A stretch of 36,825 bases of DNA from CAZCAQ01 sp964563965 (GTDB taxonomy: Bacteria; Patescibacteriota; WWE3; UBA101185; UBA10185), in assembly GCA_964563965.1 (NCBI GenBank), contig CAZLZI010000002.1, forward strand, positions 1-36,825, given 5' to 3'. The notes under the pieces are model-generated. The model was not told the origin of the DNA. It saw only the letters and a list, made by a program, of their open reading frames with translations, and did no database searches. Below are positions 1 through 8,610 of this stretch, one piece after another. The stretch's first letter is position 1. Every line of letters starts with the position of its first letter. A program made the translations under genes and the position numbers.

Positions 1-120
1 TTCTCTGAAGGAGAAGTCGATCATTTAGGTGACCAAAATGTTACGGTCTCCACCAAGAATGATTTTTTACCAGTAACTAATCTCCTTTTGCTTGTTGCTC
101 AAGTTCTTACTTCTACTTAG
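1..120 (+). CDS. 3' end of an unrecognised gene cut by the window edge
   Basis: An open frame runs from the first base to a TAG at 118-120 and encodes about 39 residues ending in a hydrophobic stretch (NLLLLVAQVL) and TST. I do not recognise it. It could be the tail of a real gene or part of a decaying one, since the following 125 bases also look like gene debris. Confidence is low because it is short and has no visible start. Confidence 0.25.
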   Translation, partial: FSEGEVDHLGDQNVTVSTKNDFLPVTNLLLLVAQVLTST

Positions 121-146
121 TAGAGCTCTTTAAATCTTTAGCTTAG

Positions 147-245
147 CTATCTAACATCCCATTTGAACAAGTTGAAATAGAACAAACTACTAAACTCAAG
201 AAGAAGGGTGCTTTTGAAAAAAAAACTCTTTCTCGAGTGGGTTGA
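147..245 (+). pseudogene. possible remnant of a MazG / phosphoribosyl-ATP pyrophosphatase-like gene (C-terminal tail)
   Basis: Between a TAG at 144-146 and a TGA at 243-245 there is a start-less frame. Its product contains NIPFEQVEIEQ followed by KLKKKGAFEKKTL. This resembles the C-terminal tail of MazG-like/PRA-PH-like NTP pyrophosphohydrolases, which often end in a 'K..K.GGFEKRI' pattern after a helix with 'FEEVE'. The catalytic EExxE helices would lie upstream and are not readable in one frame, so this would be a broken copy. The recognition rests on a short motif and is tentative. Confidence 0.25.
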
Positions 246-257
246 GGAAAACTAATA

Positions 258-272
258 GGCTATTGGATAGCC
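258..272. other. short perfect hairpin in the 5' debris region
   Basis: GGCTAT and ATAGCC are perfect inverted repeats around a TGG loop. The hairpin lies 45 bases beyond the 3' end of the leftward membrane-protein gene. No T-run follows on either strand, so it is not a classical intrinsic terminator, although a factor-aided stop for the leftward gene is possible. The rest of 246-317 shows nothing else. Confidence 0.3.
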
Positions 273-317
273 GAAACCAAACATACTAATATTACATTCC
301 TTGCATCTATTACTTCA

Positions 318-1763
318 CTAATCCGCTTTTATTGGGACTGGTGTTGTGCGCCTAAGATCTACGTATATGTTTTTAATCTTCTTATACTGAAGATACTCAC
401 TAAGATTAAAAGATTGGAAATTAGGTTTATCATACTTGGTTTGCAGATGCATGATAAAATTCCACTCCGTATCAAGCGCGGGACTATTGTTTTCGATACT
501 CTTTAGCTCTTGAAAGTGTTCGTAATGATAGCTAGAGTCAGCTGAAAGTCTTGCTAAATAAGCGTGATCTATTGGTCTTGCATGCGTACTAGGTTTATAC
601 GTATAAATCAACTTATCGAAGTTTATAATATTAATACTAACCAAAAGAATACTCGTAAAGACAATACTAGCTTCATAGAACTTTTTCATCGAAGTGCCTC
701 TATCAATATACTTGATGTATGAAACATAAATCCCGACTATCCATGCAATAACAACCAGTCCATATAACCTCTTATGAGTAAGACCCCATTGACTCATGTA
801 ATATAAATCACTACGTAAAGCCACAAGAAGCAGATAAACTAATTGGAGATAGAGTATGCTTTTTATAACATTGTAGGTTTTATCTCTAGTTTTATTATTA
901 AGCAACAACACAAAGACAACTAGACATACAGCACTTAATTGTGCAAAGACATCATTAGTCTGTTTAGAAAGATTGGTTGTTGTTGAAAAATGCGCATCTA
1001 ATTGAAAGAGACTAAATACAGAAATTAAAGTACAAGCAATTAACAAAGGTAATCTTAAATCTATCTTGTGTTGTAATGCAGTCGGGAGCGTAAGTAATGT
1101 TTTATTAGAATAGACCAAAGATAAGTATTTAAGTAGCAAGCCTGAAAAGACAATGGATGCTATAAGTCTATCGACCCTTACATTGCCACTTATATAGGTA
1201 AACAACCCCTTCAAATTAAATGCTTCAATCAAGGTCTCAAATAGCTTACCAAATTGTGGATTAGCAGAGCCAAGTAATGCGCCAACTACAGCAAAAGTTA
1301 GTAATGAAACAAGTACAACAATTAGTGTTTCGATAACCTGTTGTTTTGACTTTCGGGTAGGTTTATCAAGATAAGAAAGCTTTAGCTTAAAGATATTATG
1401 TTCTTTAAGAGTTTGCAGAATTACTAGCATTGGACTAACTATGAGACTGCTAAGATGTTCTTCTTTAGCCGAAGTAAGGGAGAGCAATGCACCTAAAAAG
1501 ATTATGCCTATGAGGTTAAGTACTATAACAATGTGGTTGGCCCTAATAATGAGAAAGAGTGCTAAAACTACTATCAGCAAGTACTCATATGTATGTAAGC
1601 GGGTTTTTTCTTGTTTGACATAATAAACTAGTGTAGCTAGATAGATGAAGAACACAGCCAAGCTTGTATTAGGGAAATAATCGCTATTAAAGAGTACAAA
1701 ACAAGTTAAAATACTAAGACCTACTGCAGAAAGAACCAAAAAATTGTTTCTTTTTGGACTCAT
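318..1763 (-). CDS. DUF4173-like polytopic membrane protein
   Basis: 481 residues with about ten to twelve hydrophobic segments, beginning right after a short basic N-terminus (MSPKRNN). The region around YGLTHKRLYGLVVIAW (about residues 330-348), followed by a later 'INFDKLIY' and 'DHAYLARLSADS', matches the pattern I know from DUF4153/DUF4173 membrane proteins. In that family a 'GLT..R.Y' segment precedes 'N.d..I....' and 'D..YL..LS.D'. Biochemical function is unknown for the family. It stands alone, divergent from the giant surface-protein operon. The start at 1763 is supported by a promoter whose -10 ends 6 nt upstream, giving a probable leaderless mRNA. Confidence 0.7.
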   Translation of the reverse strand: MSPKRNNFLVLSAVGLSILTCFVLFNSDYFPNTSLAVFFIYLATLVYYVKQEKTRLHTYEYLLIVVLALFLIIRANHIVIVLNLIGIIFLGALLSLTSAKEEHLSSLIVSPMLVILQTLKEHNIFKLKLSYLDKPTRKSKQQVIETLIVVLVSLLTFAVVGALLGSANPQFGKLFETLIEAFNLKGLFTYISGNVRVDRLIASIVFSGLLLKYLSLVYSNKTLLTLPTALQHKIDLRLPLLIACTLISVFSLFQLDAHFSTTTNLSKQTNDVFAQLSAVCLVVFVLLLNNKTRDKTYNVIKSILYLQLVYLLLVALRSDLYYMSQWGLTHKRLYGLVVIAWIVGIYVSYIKYIDRGTSMKKFYEASIVFTSILLVSINIINFDKLIYTYKPSTHARPIDHAYLARLSADSSYHYEHFQELKSIENNSPALDTEWNFIMHLQTKYDKPNFQSFNLSEYLQYKKIKNIYVDLRRTTPVPIKAD

Positions 1764-1769
1764 GCTTGG

Positions 1770-1798
1770 ATGTTAGCAGATAGGATTTGCCGGTGCAA
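1770..1798 (-). promoter_or_regulatory. sigma70-like promoter of the DUF4173-like gene
   Basis: Read leftwards: TTGCAC (1793-1798), a 17-nt spacer, TAACAT (1770-1775), then 6 nt to the ATG. This spacing predicts transcription starting at or next to the start codon. Confidence 0.55.
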
Positions 1799-1810
1799 CT
1801 CCAGCAGTGG

Positions 1811-1826
1811 GAGCATTTTTATGCTC
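1811..1826. other. hairpin in the divergent intergenic region
   Basis: GAGCAT-TTTT-ATGCTC is a perfect 6-bp inverted repeat between the two divergent promoters (1764-1954). It could be a protein-binding site or an RNA hairpin; nothing in the sequence decides this. Confidence 0.35.
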
Positions 1827-1892
1827 TTGAAGTTTGTGAGTATGGAAGGGTAGCTTTCGACCACTCTTGTGCTTAATTACTGCCTAAATCCA

Positions 1893-1921
1893 TTGACTAG
1901 TCATTTTTATCTACCTACAAT
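1893..1921 (+). promoter_or_regulatory. promoter of the surface-protein/ABC operon
   Basis: TTGACT (1893-1898), a 17-nt spacer, TACAAT (1916-1921). The start codon lies 33 nt beyond the -10, so unlike most promoters in this window it would give a short 5' leader of about 26 nt. No SD sequence is visible in that leader. Confidence 0.6.
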
Positions 1922-1954
1922 TTATACAGGCGTAATTTTTATGTCCAACCTGTT

Positions 1955-4900
1955 ATGAAAACAAAAATTAGTTATTTGCGCACAAGAAGATCTAAATCAC
2001 TTATATTAAAGATTCTAATTTTACTACTGCCAATCGTGGGCGTAGGGATAATACTACACTCGGGTATCGTTAAAACCTTTGCAGAGGGGGATGTTGTCAC
2101 TACTAATTGGGATTTATCAACTCCGGGTAATTATGTGACATCGGACGATAATCTTGTTGAGATTACAGGTGGTATTGCCCAACATAAGGTACAAAACTAT
2201 GCTGATGATGCAAGTACTGGACTTCTACTCCATTTAGATGAATCTAGTGGTGCTGTTGCAGAAGACAGCTCGTCTCATGGCACAGATGGAGATGTTACCA
2301 ATGGTACATTTGGTACAGGTATTTTGAATAATGGACTGGCCTTTGGCGGAGTAAATTCCAAGCTTGAAGTAAATGATGCCTCGGGAGTTTCCCTTGGGCA
2401 GAATCATACGATAGAACTTTGGTCTAAATTAGATGAAACATTTTCTGCAACTGCTAAAGAAGCAAAATATGGCTTAGTTGATAAAGGAGATTACTCACTC
2501 TATTTCGATGATGAAACCGGCAAAATTACCTACGAATTAGCTAATTCAGCAGCAACTGAATGGACACAAGAAGCAGGAAACGACATAAATAGTAGCTGGG
2601 ATTTAAACGGCAAGTTAGCTGTGCATGATACTGTAGCTGTAGGCTCAGTGATTTACACTGCACTTGGTAATGCAGTAGGTGATGCAGAGGTTTGGAGCTA
2701 TACAGCAGGAACTTGGGCACAGATTGGGGGAGATGGCTTAAACTCAGGCTGGGATGCAGCTACTTATGAAAGTGTCTTTGCTTTAGCATCTAGCGGTACT
2801 GTGTTATATGCAGGTCTAGGTACAACAGCTGGGGATGGAGAGGTATGGAGTTGTGTAATTGCTGCAGGGTGTAATGACTGGACTAAAATCGGTGGGGATG
2901 GGATCAATACCAGTTGGGCAATAAATACTTTTGAAGGTGTGTATTCTATGACTTATTTTGGTGGTAACCTCTACGCTGGTGTTGGAAACACTGCAGGAGA
3001 TGCCGAGGTATGGCGTTGGAACGGCAGCTCTTGGACAAAAATTGGTGGTGATAGCTTACTTTCAGGTTGGACTACAAACTATGATTTGGTTTATGCAATG
3101 ACTAATGACGGTACAAATCTCTATGTTGGCCTTGGACTTACAGCCACTGAATCAGAGGTGTGGATGTGGAATGGTACCGTGTGGTCTAAAATAGGTGGCG
3201 ATGGGGTGAGCTCTAGCTGGAACACAGATTATGAATATGTTCTATCCCTTGATTATTTTGGTACAAGTCTTTATGTAGGACTAGGTAGTTCAGCAGGAGA
3301 TGCCGAGGTTTGGAGACTTTCATCTGGCACCTGGACCAAGATTGGCGGGGATGATTTAAATTCTGGCTGGACAACGGTTGGGGCATATGAAGGTGTCTAT
3401 TCACTTACTAATGATGGAACTAACCTATATGCAGGTCTAGGTGCTTCAGCAGGTGACAATGAGGTTTGGATGTGGAACGGTTCAGTTTGGGCTAAACTTG
3501 GTGGCGATGGTCTAAATTCCAGTTTTACAAACACACATACTTACGTCTCTGATCTTTATTTTGCAAATAACACTTTATATACGGGACTTACTACTACTAA
3601 TAATTCTGCAACCATGTGGACATATACAGAAGGAGCTTGGGCACTTATTGCAGGCAATTATGTAAAAAAAAGCTGGGGTTACTATAACTTACAATCAATC
3701 GAAGTTATGCAAGTATATGGGGATAATTTATATGCAGGCAGTGGATATACTGTTGCTGGAAATGCTTTAGTTTGGAAATTTAATGGCACTTCTTGGGAAC
3801 TCATCGGAGGACAAGGCTTAAATAATAGCTGGGGTATAGGTACATACGAGATTGTTTATTCTATGAAAACATTTGGGAATGAACTGTATGTTGGCTTGGG
3901 AAGTACAGCTGGTGATGCAGAAGTGTGGAAATGGAATGGCTCTAGTTGGATTCAAGTAGGAGGTGATAGTTTTAACTCCGGTTGGACAACTGGGTACGAA
4001 CAAGTAACTTCCCTTGCGGCTGATGAGAATTATCTCTACGCGGGACTTGGCAACAGTGCAAATGATGCAGAAGTATGGAGATGGAATGGTACAGCATGGG
4101 GTAAGATCGGTGGAGATAATTCTAATTCAGGTTGGGCTACTAATTATGAAATTGTCCAAGCTATGGTGCCGTTCAATGGTTATTTGTATGCGGCTTTGGG
4201 AAATACGGCAGGGGATTCTGAAGTATGGAGATGGAATGGTACAGTCTGGGCAAAGATTGGTGGAGATACTGCAGGTTCAAGCTGGGGAGCTACTATTGAA
4301 ATTGTAGATTCACTAATCGTTTATAAAGGTGAACTATTTGCATCCTTAGGCAACAGCACAGGAGATGCGCAAGTTTGGAAATATAATGGATCAACATGGG
4401 CACAAGTTGGTGGCGATGATGTAAATAGCAGTTGGACTAGCGGTACATTTGAACGAGTTCGAGCCATGGCAGTTTATAACGGTAAACTGTATGCTGGCCT
4501 TGGTACTACAGCTGGGGAAGGTGAAGTGTGGCGATATGATGGCTCTAGTTGGGAGAAGGTTGGGGGAGATACGATAAACTCAAGCTGGGCAAACAACGTC
4601 ATTGAAAGTGTCCATTCACTTACAGTTTATAATGGAAAACTGTATGCAGGGCTTGGCGAAACTGCCAACGTTGATCCTGCTGTCTGGTCCTATGGAGGAA
4701 ATAGTATCCTACGCTCGACTGCCTCTTCTTTTAATACTGATTGGAGACATATAGCAGCCACTTATAACGGATCGTCAATGAAACTTTACATAAATGGCAC
4801 TCTTGATACTCAAACGAGTGCCTCAGTCTCAGTCCCTGATTCATCGCTTGATGTATTAATTGGCTCGACCTATGGTAGTCCCTCACACGGTAAACCTTCA

Positions 4901-7837
4901 GGTTACTTTACAGGTAGTTTAGACGAAGTACGGCTAAGTTCAACTCCACGAACCTCTTTTAATACAACTGCCTATTCTGCTTCCCCTCAAACAGTAACCC
5001 CGCTTACTGCTGTTTATACAGAAGACATTGCTAACTATTCAGCCTTTAATGCTACAGAAGTATTAAATGGGGGCACAGTAACTTACAGACTGTCTAATGA
5101 TGGGGGGAGTACATGGAAGTATTGGAACGGTTCAGCTTGGGCTACGTCAGCGTCTCTTGCCAATGCGAATACTTATACCGATATACACACTAATATTGAG
5201 GCTTTTCCTGTAACTACAGGAGGATTTAAGTGGCAAGCTGTCTTAACTGGTGATGGTACGCAGCAAGTTCAGCTTGATCTTGTAAGTCTGTCAGCCATCG
5301 AAGATATAGAAAATCCGAATCCGCCATCGTTAATTGTTGCGCTTAATCAAGCTGGTGGTGGAACTTCACTTACCTCGACTGAATGGTATGCATATTCGTC
5401 TCCTTCTTTTACTTGGTCAGGAGCAACTGATGTTGGTGATGCAGGTATTGCAGGCTATTATGTATATTTTGGCACTGATAGCAGTGCAGTACCCTCAACA
5501 GCCGGTAATTTTCAAGCGGGAACAACATATACAGCAACTAGTCTAGTCAATGGCAGTACCTACTATTTAAGAATACAAACAAAAGATAATGCTCAAAATG
5601 TAAGCACACCGTATAGTGCCTTTACGTATAAATTTGATAACTCAGTACCCACTAACCCTAGTACTATTACTGTAACTCCTACTGGGTATGCAGCCACAAA
5701 TTCATTTACATTTGCTTGGCCTACTTCGGGAGATGGTATAGCTACAGATTCAGGTTCTGGTATTGCTGGTTATCAATATAAGACAGGGGCATCAAGCGGT
5801 GTGTTAAGTGAATGGTCCTCGGTCACCACAGCAAATTCAATTACAATCGATTCAGCAGCCTATTCTAGTGAAGTAAACACATTCTATTTACGAGTTATCG
5901 ATGAGGCAGGAAACACCGCGGCAACACCATTGTCTGTTAATTATTATTATGCTGGGGATGGTCCTTCAGTGCCTAGATTTGTAACTGCTACCCCATCATC
6001 AAGTACGACAAATTCATTTGCCTTTTCTTGGCAAGCACCAGAGAATTTTTCAGGCAATGCATCAGATTTAACATACTGTTATTCAATAAATAGTTTGCCT
6101 TCAGAGTCGACATGCACTTATACAAGTGCGGGTGCTACGTCATTATCTGCCAGTGCTTTTGCAACGCAAGTTGGGCTTAATACTTTTTATGTAGTTGCAA
6201 AAAACAGTGATGATGTGGGTGGCTCTATAAACTACGGTGCTTATGGTTCAGCTACCTTTACTGCAAATACCTCAGCACCAGGGATTCCGGTTGGGCTTGA
6301 GATATCAGATGTCTCAATTAAATCTCAAGAGGCATGGCGACTAGCACTGTCATGGGCAGTGCCTGAAGATATAGGCTCCGGTGTTTCTTCCTATAAAGTT
6401 TATCGGGCTGATGAAGATACAGAGTCAGAATATACTTATCTTGCATCGGTAAACTCCAGTACTGCATCAACTGGAGCTGCCTATATAGACACAGAACTAT
6501 TACAGCAAAATTATTATTATAAGATTAAAGCTTGTGATAGTGTCTCTAACTGTGGAGCTTTTACCTCATCAGTAGTTTTACTCCCAACTGGTAAATTTAC
6601 AGAAGCCGCTGCCATAGAAGATGATCCGAAAGTCACAAGTATTACAACTAAACAAGCAACCGTTTCATGGTCGACAAATCGAACAAGTGATTCTAAAGTT
6701 CAATACGGAAAGAGTTCAGATGACTATTTCGACGCTGAACCATCAAACTCTACGCAAGTTACTGCCCACGAAATCGTGCTTACCAATTTAAGCCCTGGGA
6801 CCAAGTATTATGCTGTTGCCAAGTGGACTGATGAGGATGGTAATACCGGACTTAGTGATGAGTTTACATTCACTACACAACCAGCCCCCACAGTTACTGA
6901 TCCATCAGTTAAACAGGCTGGTATCACCACTCTTACACTTCAATACACGGTTAAAGATGCCTCAAAGGTAAAAATTTACTATGGTAAGACTTCTGCGTTT
7001 GGTGCATCGCTTGAGCTATCTACTTCAACAAAATCTACAACTTACGCAACTACACTTGATGACTTAGAAGATGGTACTAAATATTATTACAAAATAAATA
7101 CCTTTGATAGCGAAGGTGAAGAATACGAAGGAAGTATATTATCCTTTGAAACTTTACCAAGGCCAAAGATAGCCGATGTTAAAATACAGCAAATTAAAAA
7201 TTCAGCCCAACCCTCAGTTCTTGTTTCGTGGACGACTAATACTGAAGTTTCTTCTATCGTAACTTATGCCCCGACATCAAATCCTGCGGATACCAAAGAT
7301 GAGGTTAATGTAGCACTTATCAAAGGTCTCCACCGAGTTCTCATTAAAAGTCTTTTGCCTGAAACACCATATACTATAATTGTAAAAGGTAGAGATAAAG
7401 CTGGTAATGAGGCTCAAAGTGATCCGCAGAAGATTACAACTGCAACTGATACTCGTCCGGCTGAACTTACTGATTTAAATGTTGAGCCAAGTATTGCTTT
7501 ATCTCAAAATAAAGAAGCTACCGCTCAACTGGTAGTAAGCTGGAATACAGATGAACCTGCAACATCACAGGTTGAGTTTGGAGAGGGGACTGGGTCTACC
7601 TATTCACAAAAATCTCAAGAAGATAAAAATTTAACCTTTAACCATGTTGTAGTTATCTCAAATCTTAATACCTCTAAAGTTTACCATTTGCGAGCTAGCT
7701 CAAAAGATAAAGCTGGAAATACTGCTACATCCGTTGATACAGTTACTATAACACCAAAAGCATCGGAGAATGCACTTAACCTTGTAATTACTAATCTTGG
7801 CGAAGTCTTTGGATTTCTAAAAGGAGTTGAATACTAA
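1955..7837 (+). CDS. giant secreted surface protein: LamG split by 14 propeller-type repeats, then fibronectin-III-like domains
   Basis: 1960 residues. Basic N-terminus, hydrophobic segment at about 19-42, then a likely signal-peptidase site (TFA-EGD). Residues 70-200 look like the first half of a LamG/concanavalin-like jelly roll (LLLHLDE, HTIELWSK). Residues 205-912 are 14 copies of a repeat of about 50 residues (consensus LYAGLGxTAGDAEVWRWNG, then SWTKIGGDxxNSSW). Residues 920-1000 look like the second LamG half (DWRHIAATYNGSSMKLYING, then GSLDEVRLS). Residues 1030-1110 contain a 'TYRLSNDGGSTW' module. About eight FN3-like domains fill 1119-1940. No LPXTG motif or clear C-terminal membrane anchor is visible. 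Established: LamG, propeller and FN3 modules occur in adhesins. Inferred: extracellular binding or attachment. The stop overlaps the next gene's ATG (TAATG). Confidence 0.8.
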   Translation: MKTKISYLRTRRSKSLILKILILLLPIVGVGIILHSGIVKTFAEGDVVTTNWDLSTPGNYVTSDDNLVEITGGIAQHKVQNYADDASTGLLLHLDESSGAVAEDSSSHGTDGDVTNGTFGTGILNNGLAFGGVNSKLEVNDASGVSLGQNHTIELWSKLDETFSATAKEAKYGLVDKGDYSLYFDDETGKITYELANSAATEWTQEAGNDINSSWDLNGKLAVHDTVAVGSVIYTALGNAVGDAEVWSYTAGTWAQIGGDGLNSGWDAATYESVFALASSGTVLYAGLGTTAGDGEVWSCVIAAGCNDWTKIGGDGINTSWAINTFEGVYSMTYFGGNLYAGVGNTAGDAEVWRWNGSSWTKIGGDSLLSGWTTNYDLVYAMTNDGTNLYVGLGLTATESEVWMWNGTVWSKIGGDGVSSSWNTDYEYVLSLDYFGTSLYVGLGSSAGDAEVWRLSSGTWTKIGGDDLNSGWTTVGAYEGVYSLTNDGTNLYAGLGASAGDNEVWMWNGSVWAKLGGDGLNSSFTNTHTYVSDLYFANNTLYTGLTTTNNSATMWTYTEGAWALIAGNYVKKSWGYYNLQSIEVMQVYGDNLYAGSGYTVAGNALVWKFNGTSWELIGGQGLNNSWGIGTYEIVYSMKTFGNELYVGLGSTAGDAEVWKWNGSSWIQVGGDSFNSGWTTGYEQVTSLAADENYLYAGLGNSANDAEVWRWNGTAWGKIGGDNSNSGWATNYEIVQAMVPFNGYLYAALGNTAGDSEVWRWNGTVWAKIGGDTAGSSWGATIEIVDSLIVYKGELFASLGNSTGDAQVWKYNGSTWAQVGGDDVNSSWTSGTFERVRAMAVYNGKLYAGLGTTAGEGEVWRYDGSSWEKVGGDTINSSWANNVIESVHSLTVYNGKLYAGLGETANVDPAVWSYGGNSILRSTASSFNTDWRHIAATYNGSSMKLYINGTLDTQTSASVSVPDSSLDVLIGSTYGSPSHGKPSGYFTGSLDEVRLSSTPRTSFNTTAYSASPQTVTPLTAVYTEDIANYSAFNATEVLNGGTVTYRLSNDGGSTWKYWNGSAWATSASLANANTYTDIHTNIEAFPVTTGGFKWQAVLTGDGTQQVQLDLVSLSAIEDIENPNPPSLIVALNQAGGGTSLTSTEWYAYSSPSFTWSGATDVGDAGIAGYYVYFGTDSSAVPSTAGNFQAGTTYTATSLVNGSTYYLRIQTKDNAQNVSTPYSAFTYKFDNSVPTNPSTITVTPTGYAATNSFTFAWPTSGDGIATDSGSGIAGYQYKTGASSGVLSEWSSVTTANSITIDSAAYSSEVNTFYLRVIDEAGNTAATPLSVNYYYAGDGPSVPRFVTATPSSSTTNSFAFSWQAPENFSGNASDLTYCYSINSLPSESTCTYTSAGATSLSASAFATQVGLNTFYVVAKNSDDVGGSINYGAYGSATFTANTSAPGIPVGLEISDVSIKSQEAWRLALSWAVPEDIGSGVSSYKVYRADEDTESEYTYLASVNSSTASTGAAYIDTELLQQNYYYKIKACDSVSNCGAFTSSVVLLPTGKFTEAAAIEDDPKVTSITTKQATVSWSTNRTSDSKVQYGKSSDDYFDAEPSNSTQVTAHEIVLTNLSPGTKYYAVAKWTDEDGNTGLSDEFTFTTQPAPTVTDPSVKQAGITTLTLQYTVKDASKVKIYYGKTSAFGASLELSTSTKSTTYATTLDDLEDGTKYYYKINTFDSEGEEYEGSILSFETLPRPKIADVKIQQIKNSAQPSVLVSWTTNTEVSSIVTYAPTSNPADTKDEVNVALIKGLHRVLIKSLLPETPYTIIVKGRDKAGNEAQSDPQKITTATDTRPAELTDLNVEPSIALSQNKEATAQLVVSWNTDEPATSQVEFGEGTGSTYSQKSQEDKNLTFNHVVVISNLNTSKVYHLRASSKDKAGNTATSVDTVTITPKASENALNLVITNLGEVFGFLKGVEY
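2567..4705 (+). repeat. 14 tandem ~150-bp coding repeats (propeller blades)
   Basis: Each unit encodes a SW...E.VYSL segment, a 'NLYAGLG' strand, 'GDAEVW' and 'WNGSSWTKIGGD'. Copies are diverged in DNA and protein rather than identical. Units 7 and 8 (about 3515-3820) are the most degenerate: unit 7 lacks the GLG...GDAEVW core. They sit at the midpoint, so the array divides into 7 + 7. Confidence 0.8.
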
Positions 7838-8610
7838 TGCCTGCAGTCATAAGAGTAGAAAACTTACAAAAATCTTTTAGAGTAGGAGTTCAAGATATAC
7901 CGGTTATAAAAGGTGTGACGTTCCAAATAAACACTGGGGACTTTGCCGTTATAGTTGGAGCATCTGGGTCAGGTAAATCCACACTCCTCCATATGATTTT
8001 AGGACTTGAAATTCCATCTGCTGGCGAGGTTTATATTCTTGAAAACGATATCTATAAATTAGGCAATGAAGATGACAGGTCTAAGTTTAGAAAAAGGCAT
8101 GTAGGTATGGTTTACCAGCAACCTAATTGGATAAAATCTATTACTGTAATTGAAAATATTGCATTCCCTCTATTGCTATTAGGTATGGATAAAGTCAGCG
8201 CTATTATGAAAGCAAGTACCTTGTTACTTGATTTGAAGTTGCAGAATTGGGCACATTATCTGCCAACTGAACTCTCAGGCGGTCAACAACAAAAGATTGC
8301 ATTGGCACGTGCACTCATTACTGATCCTGATATCATTATTGCAGACGAACCTACAGGTAATTTAGATTTTGAATCGGGTCAGGCATTGATGCAGCAACTA
8401 CTGGATCTTAATAACAAAGGCAAGACTATTTTAATGGTTACACATGATTTAGAATATTTAAAGTATGCAAAAACTGCGATTAAAGTGTTTGACGGAACAA
8501 TTGCAGGGATATATTCAGGTCAAGAAAAAGAAGAGTTTCAAGGTAGTTTTTTAGGCAAGAAAAGGACCATAGCTGATGAGGCTGCTCAATCTTCTACTTC
8601 GAATAATTAA
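7837..8610 (+). CDS. ABC transporter ATPase of the MacB/LolD type
   Basis: 257 residues. Walker A GASGSGKST at 41-49, Q-loop Q94/Q95 (MVYQQP), signature LSGGQ at 146-150, Walker B IIIADE with the glutamate near 171, D-loop GNLD, switch histidine in MVTHD near 203. This is the complete motif set of an active ATPase of the LolD/MacB/FtsE class. The ATG overlaps the stop of the surface protein by one base and is preceded by AAGGAG 10 nt upstream, a good SD. It should pair with the downstream permease. The C-terminal 35 residues are a polar tail beyond the usual domain. Inferred role: powering conformational signalling or export linked to the surface protein. Confidence 0.9.
   Translation: MPAVIRVENLQKSFRVGVQDIPVIKGVTFQINTGDFAVIVGASGSGKSTLLHMILGLEIPSAGEVYILENDIYKLGNEDDRSKFRKRHVGMVYQQPNWIKSITVIENIAFPLLLLGMDKVSAIMKASTLLLDLKLQNWAHYLPTELSGGQQQKIALARALITDPDIIIADEPTGNLDFESGQALMQQLLDLNNKGKTILMVTHDLEYLKYAKTAIKVFDGTIAGIYSGQEKEEFQGSFLGKKRTIADEAAQSSTSNN

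Noticed and set aside
1811..1826. intrinsic terminator
   Set aside because: The 6-bp hairpin has no T-run after it on either strand, and it lies between two divergent promoters where no transcript needs to end.
2567..4705. CRISPR array or tandem DNA repeat
   Set aside because: The periodicity is about 150 bp, copies are diverged, there are no unique spacers, and one uninterrupted frame runs through: these are coding repeats of a protein.
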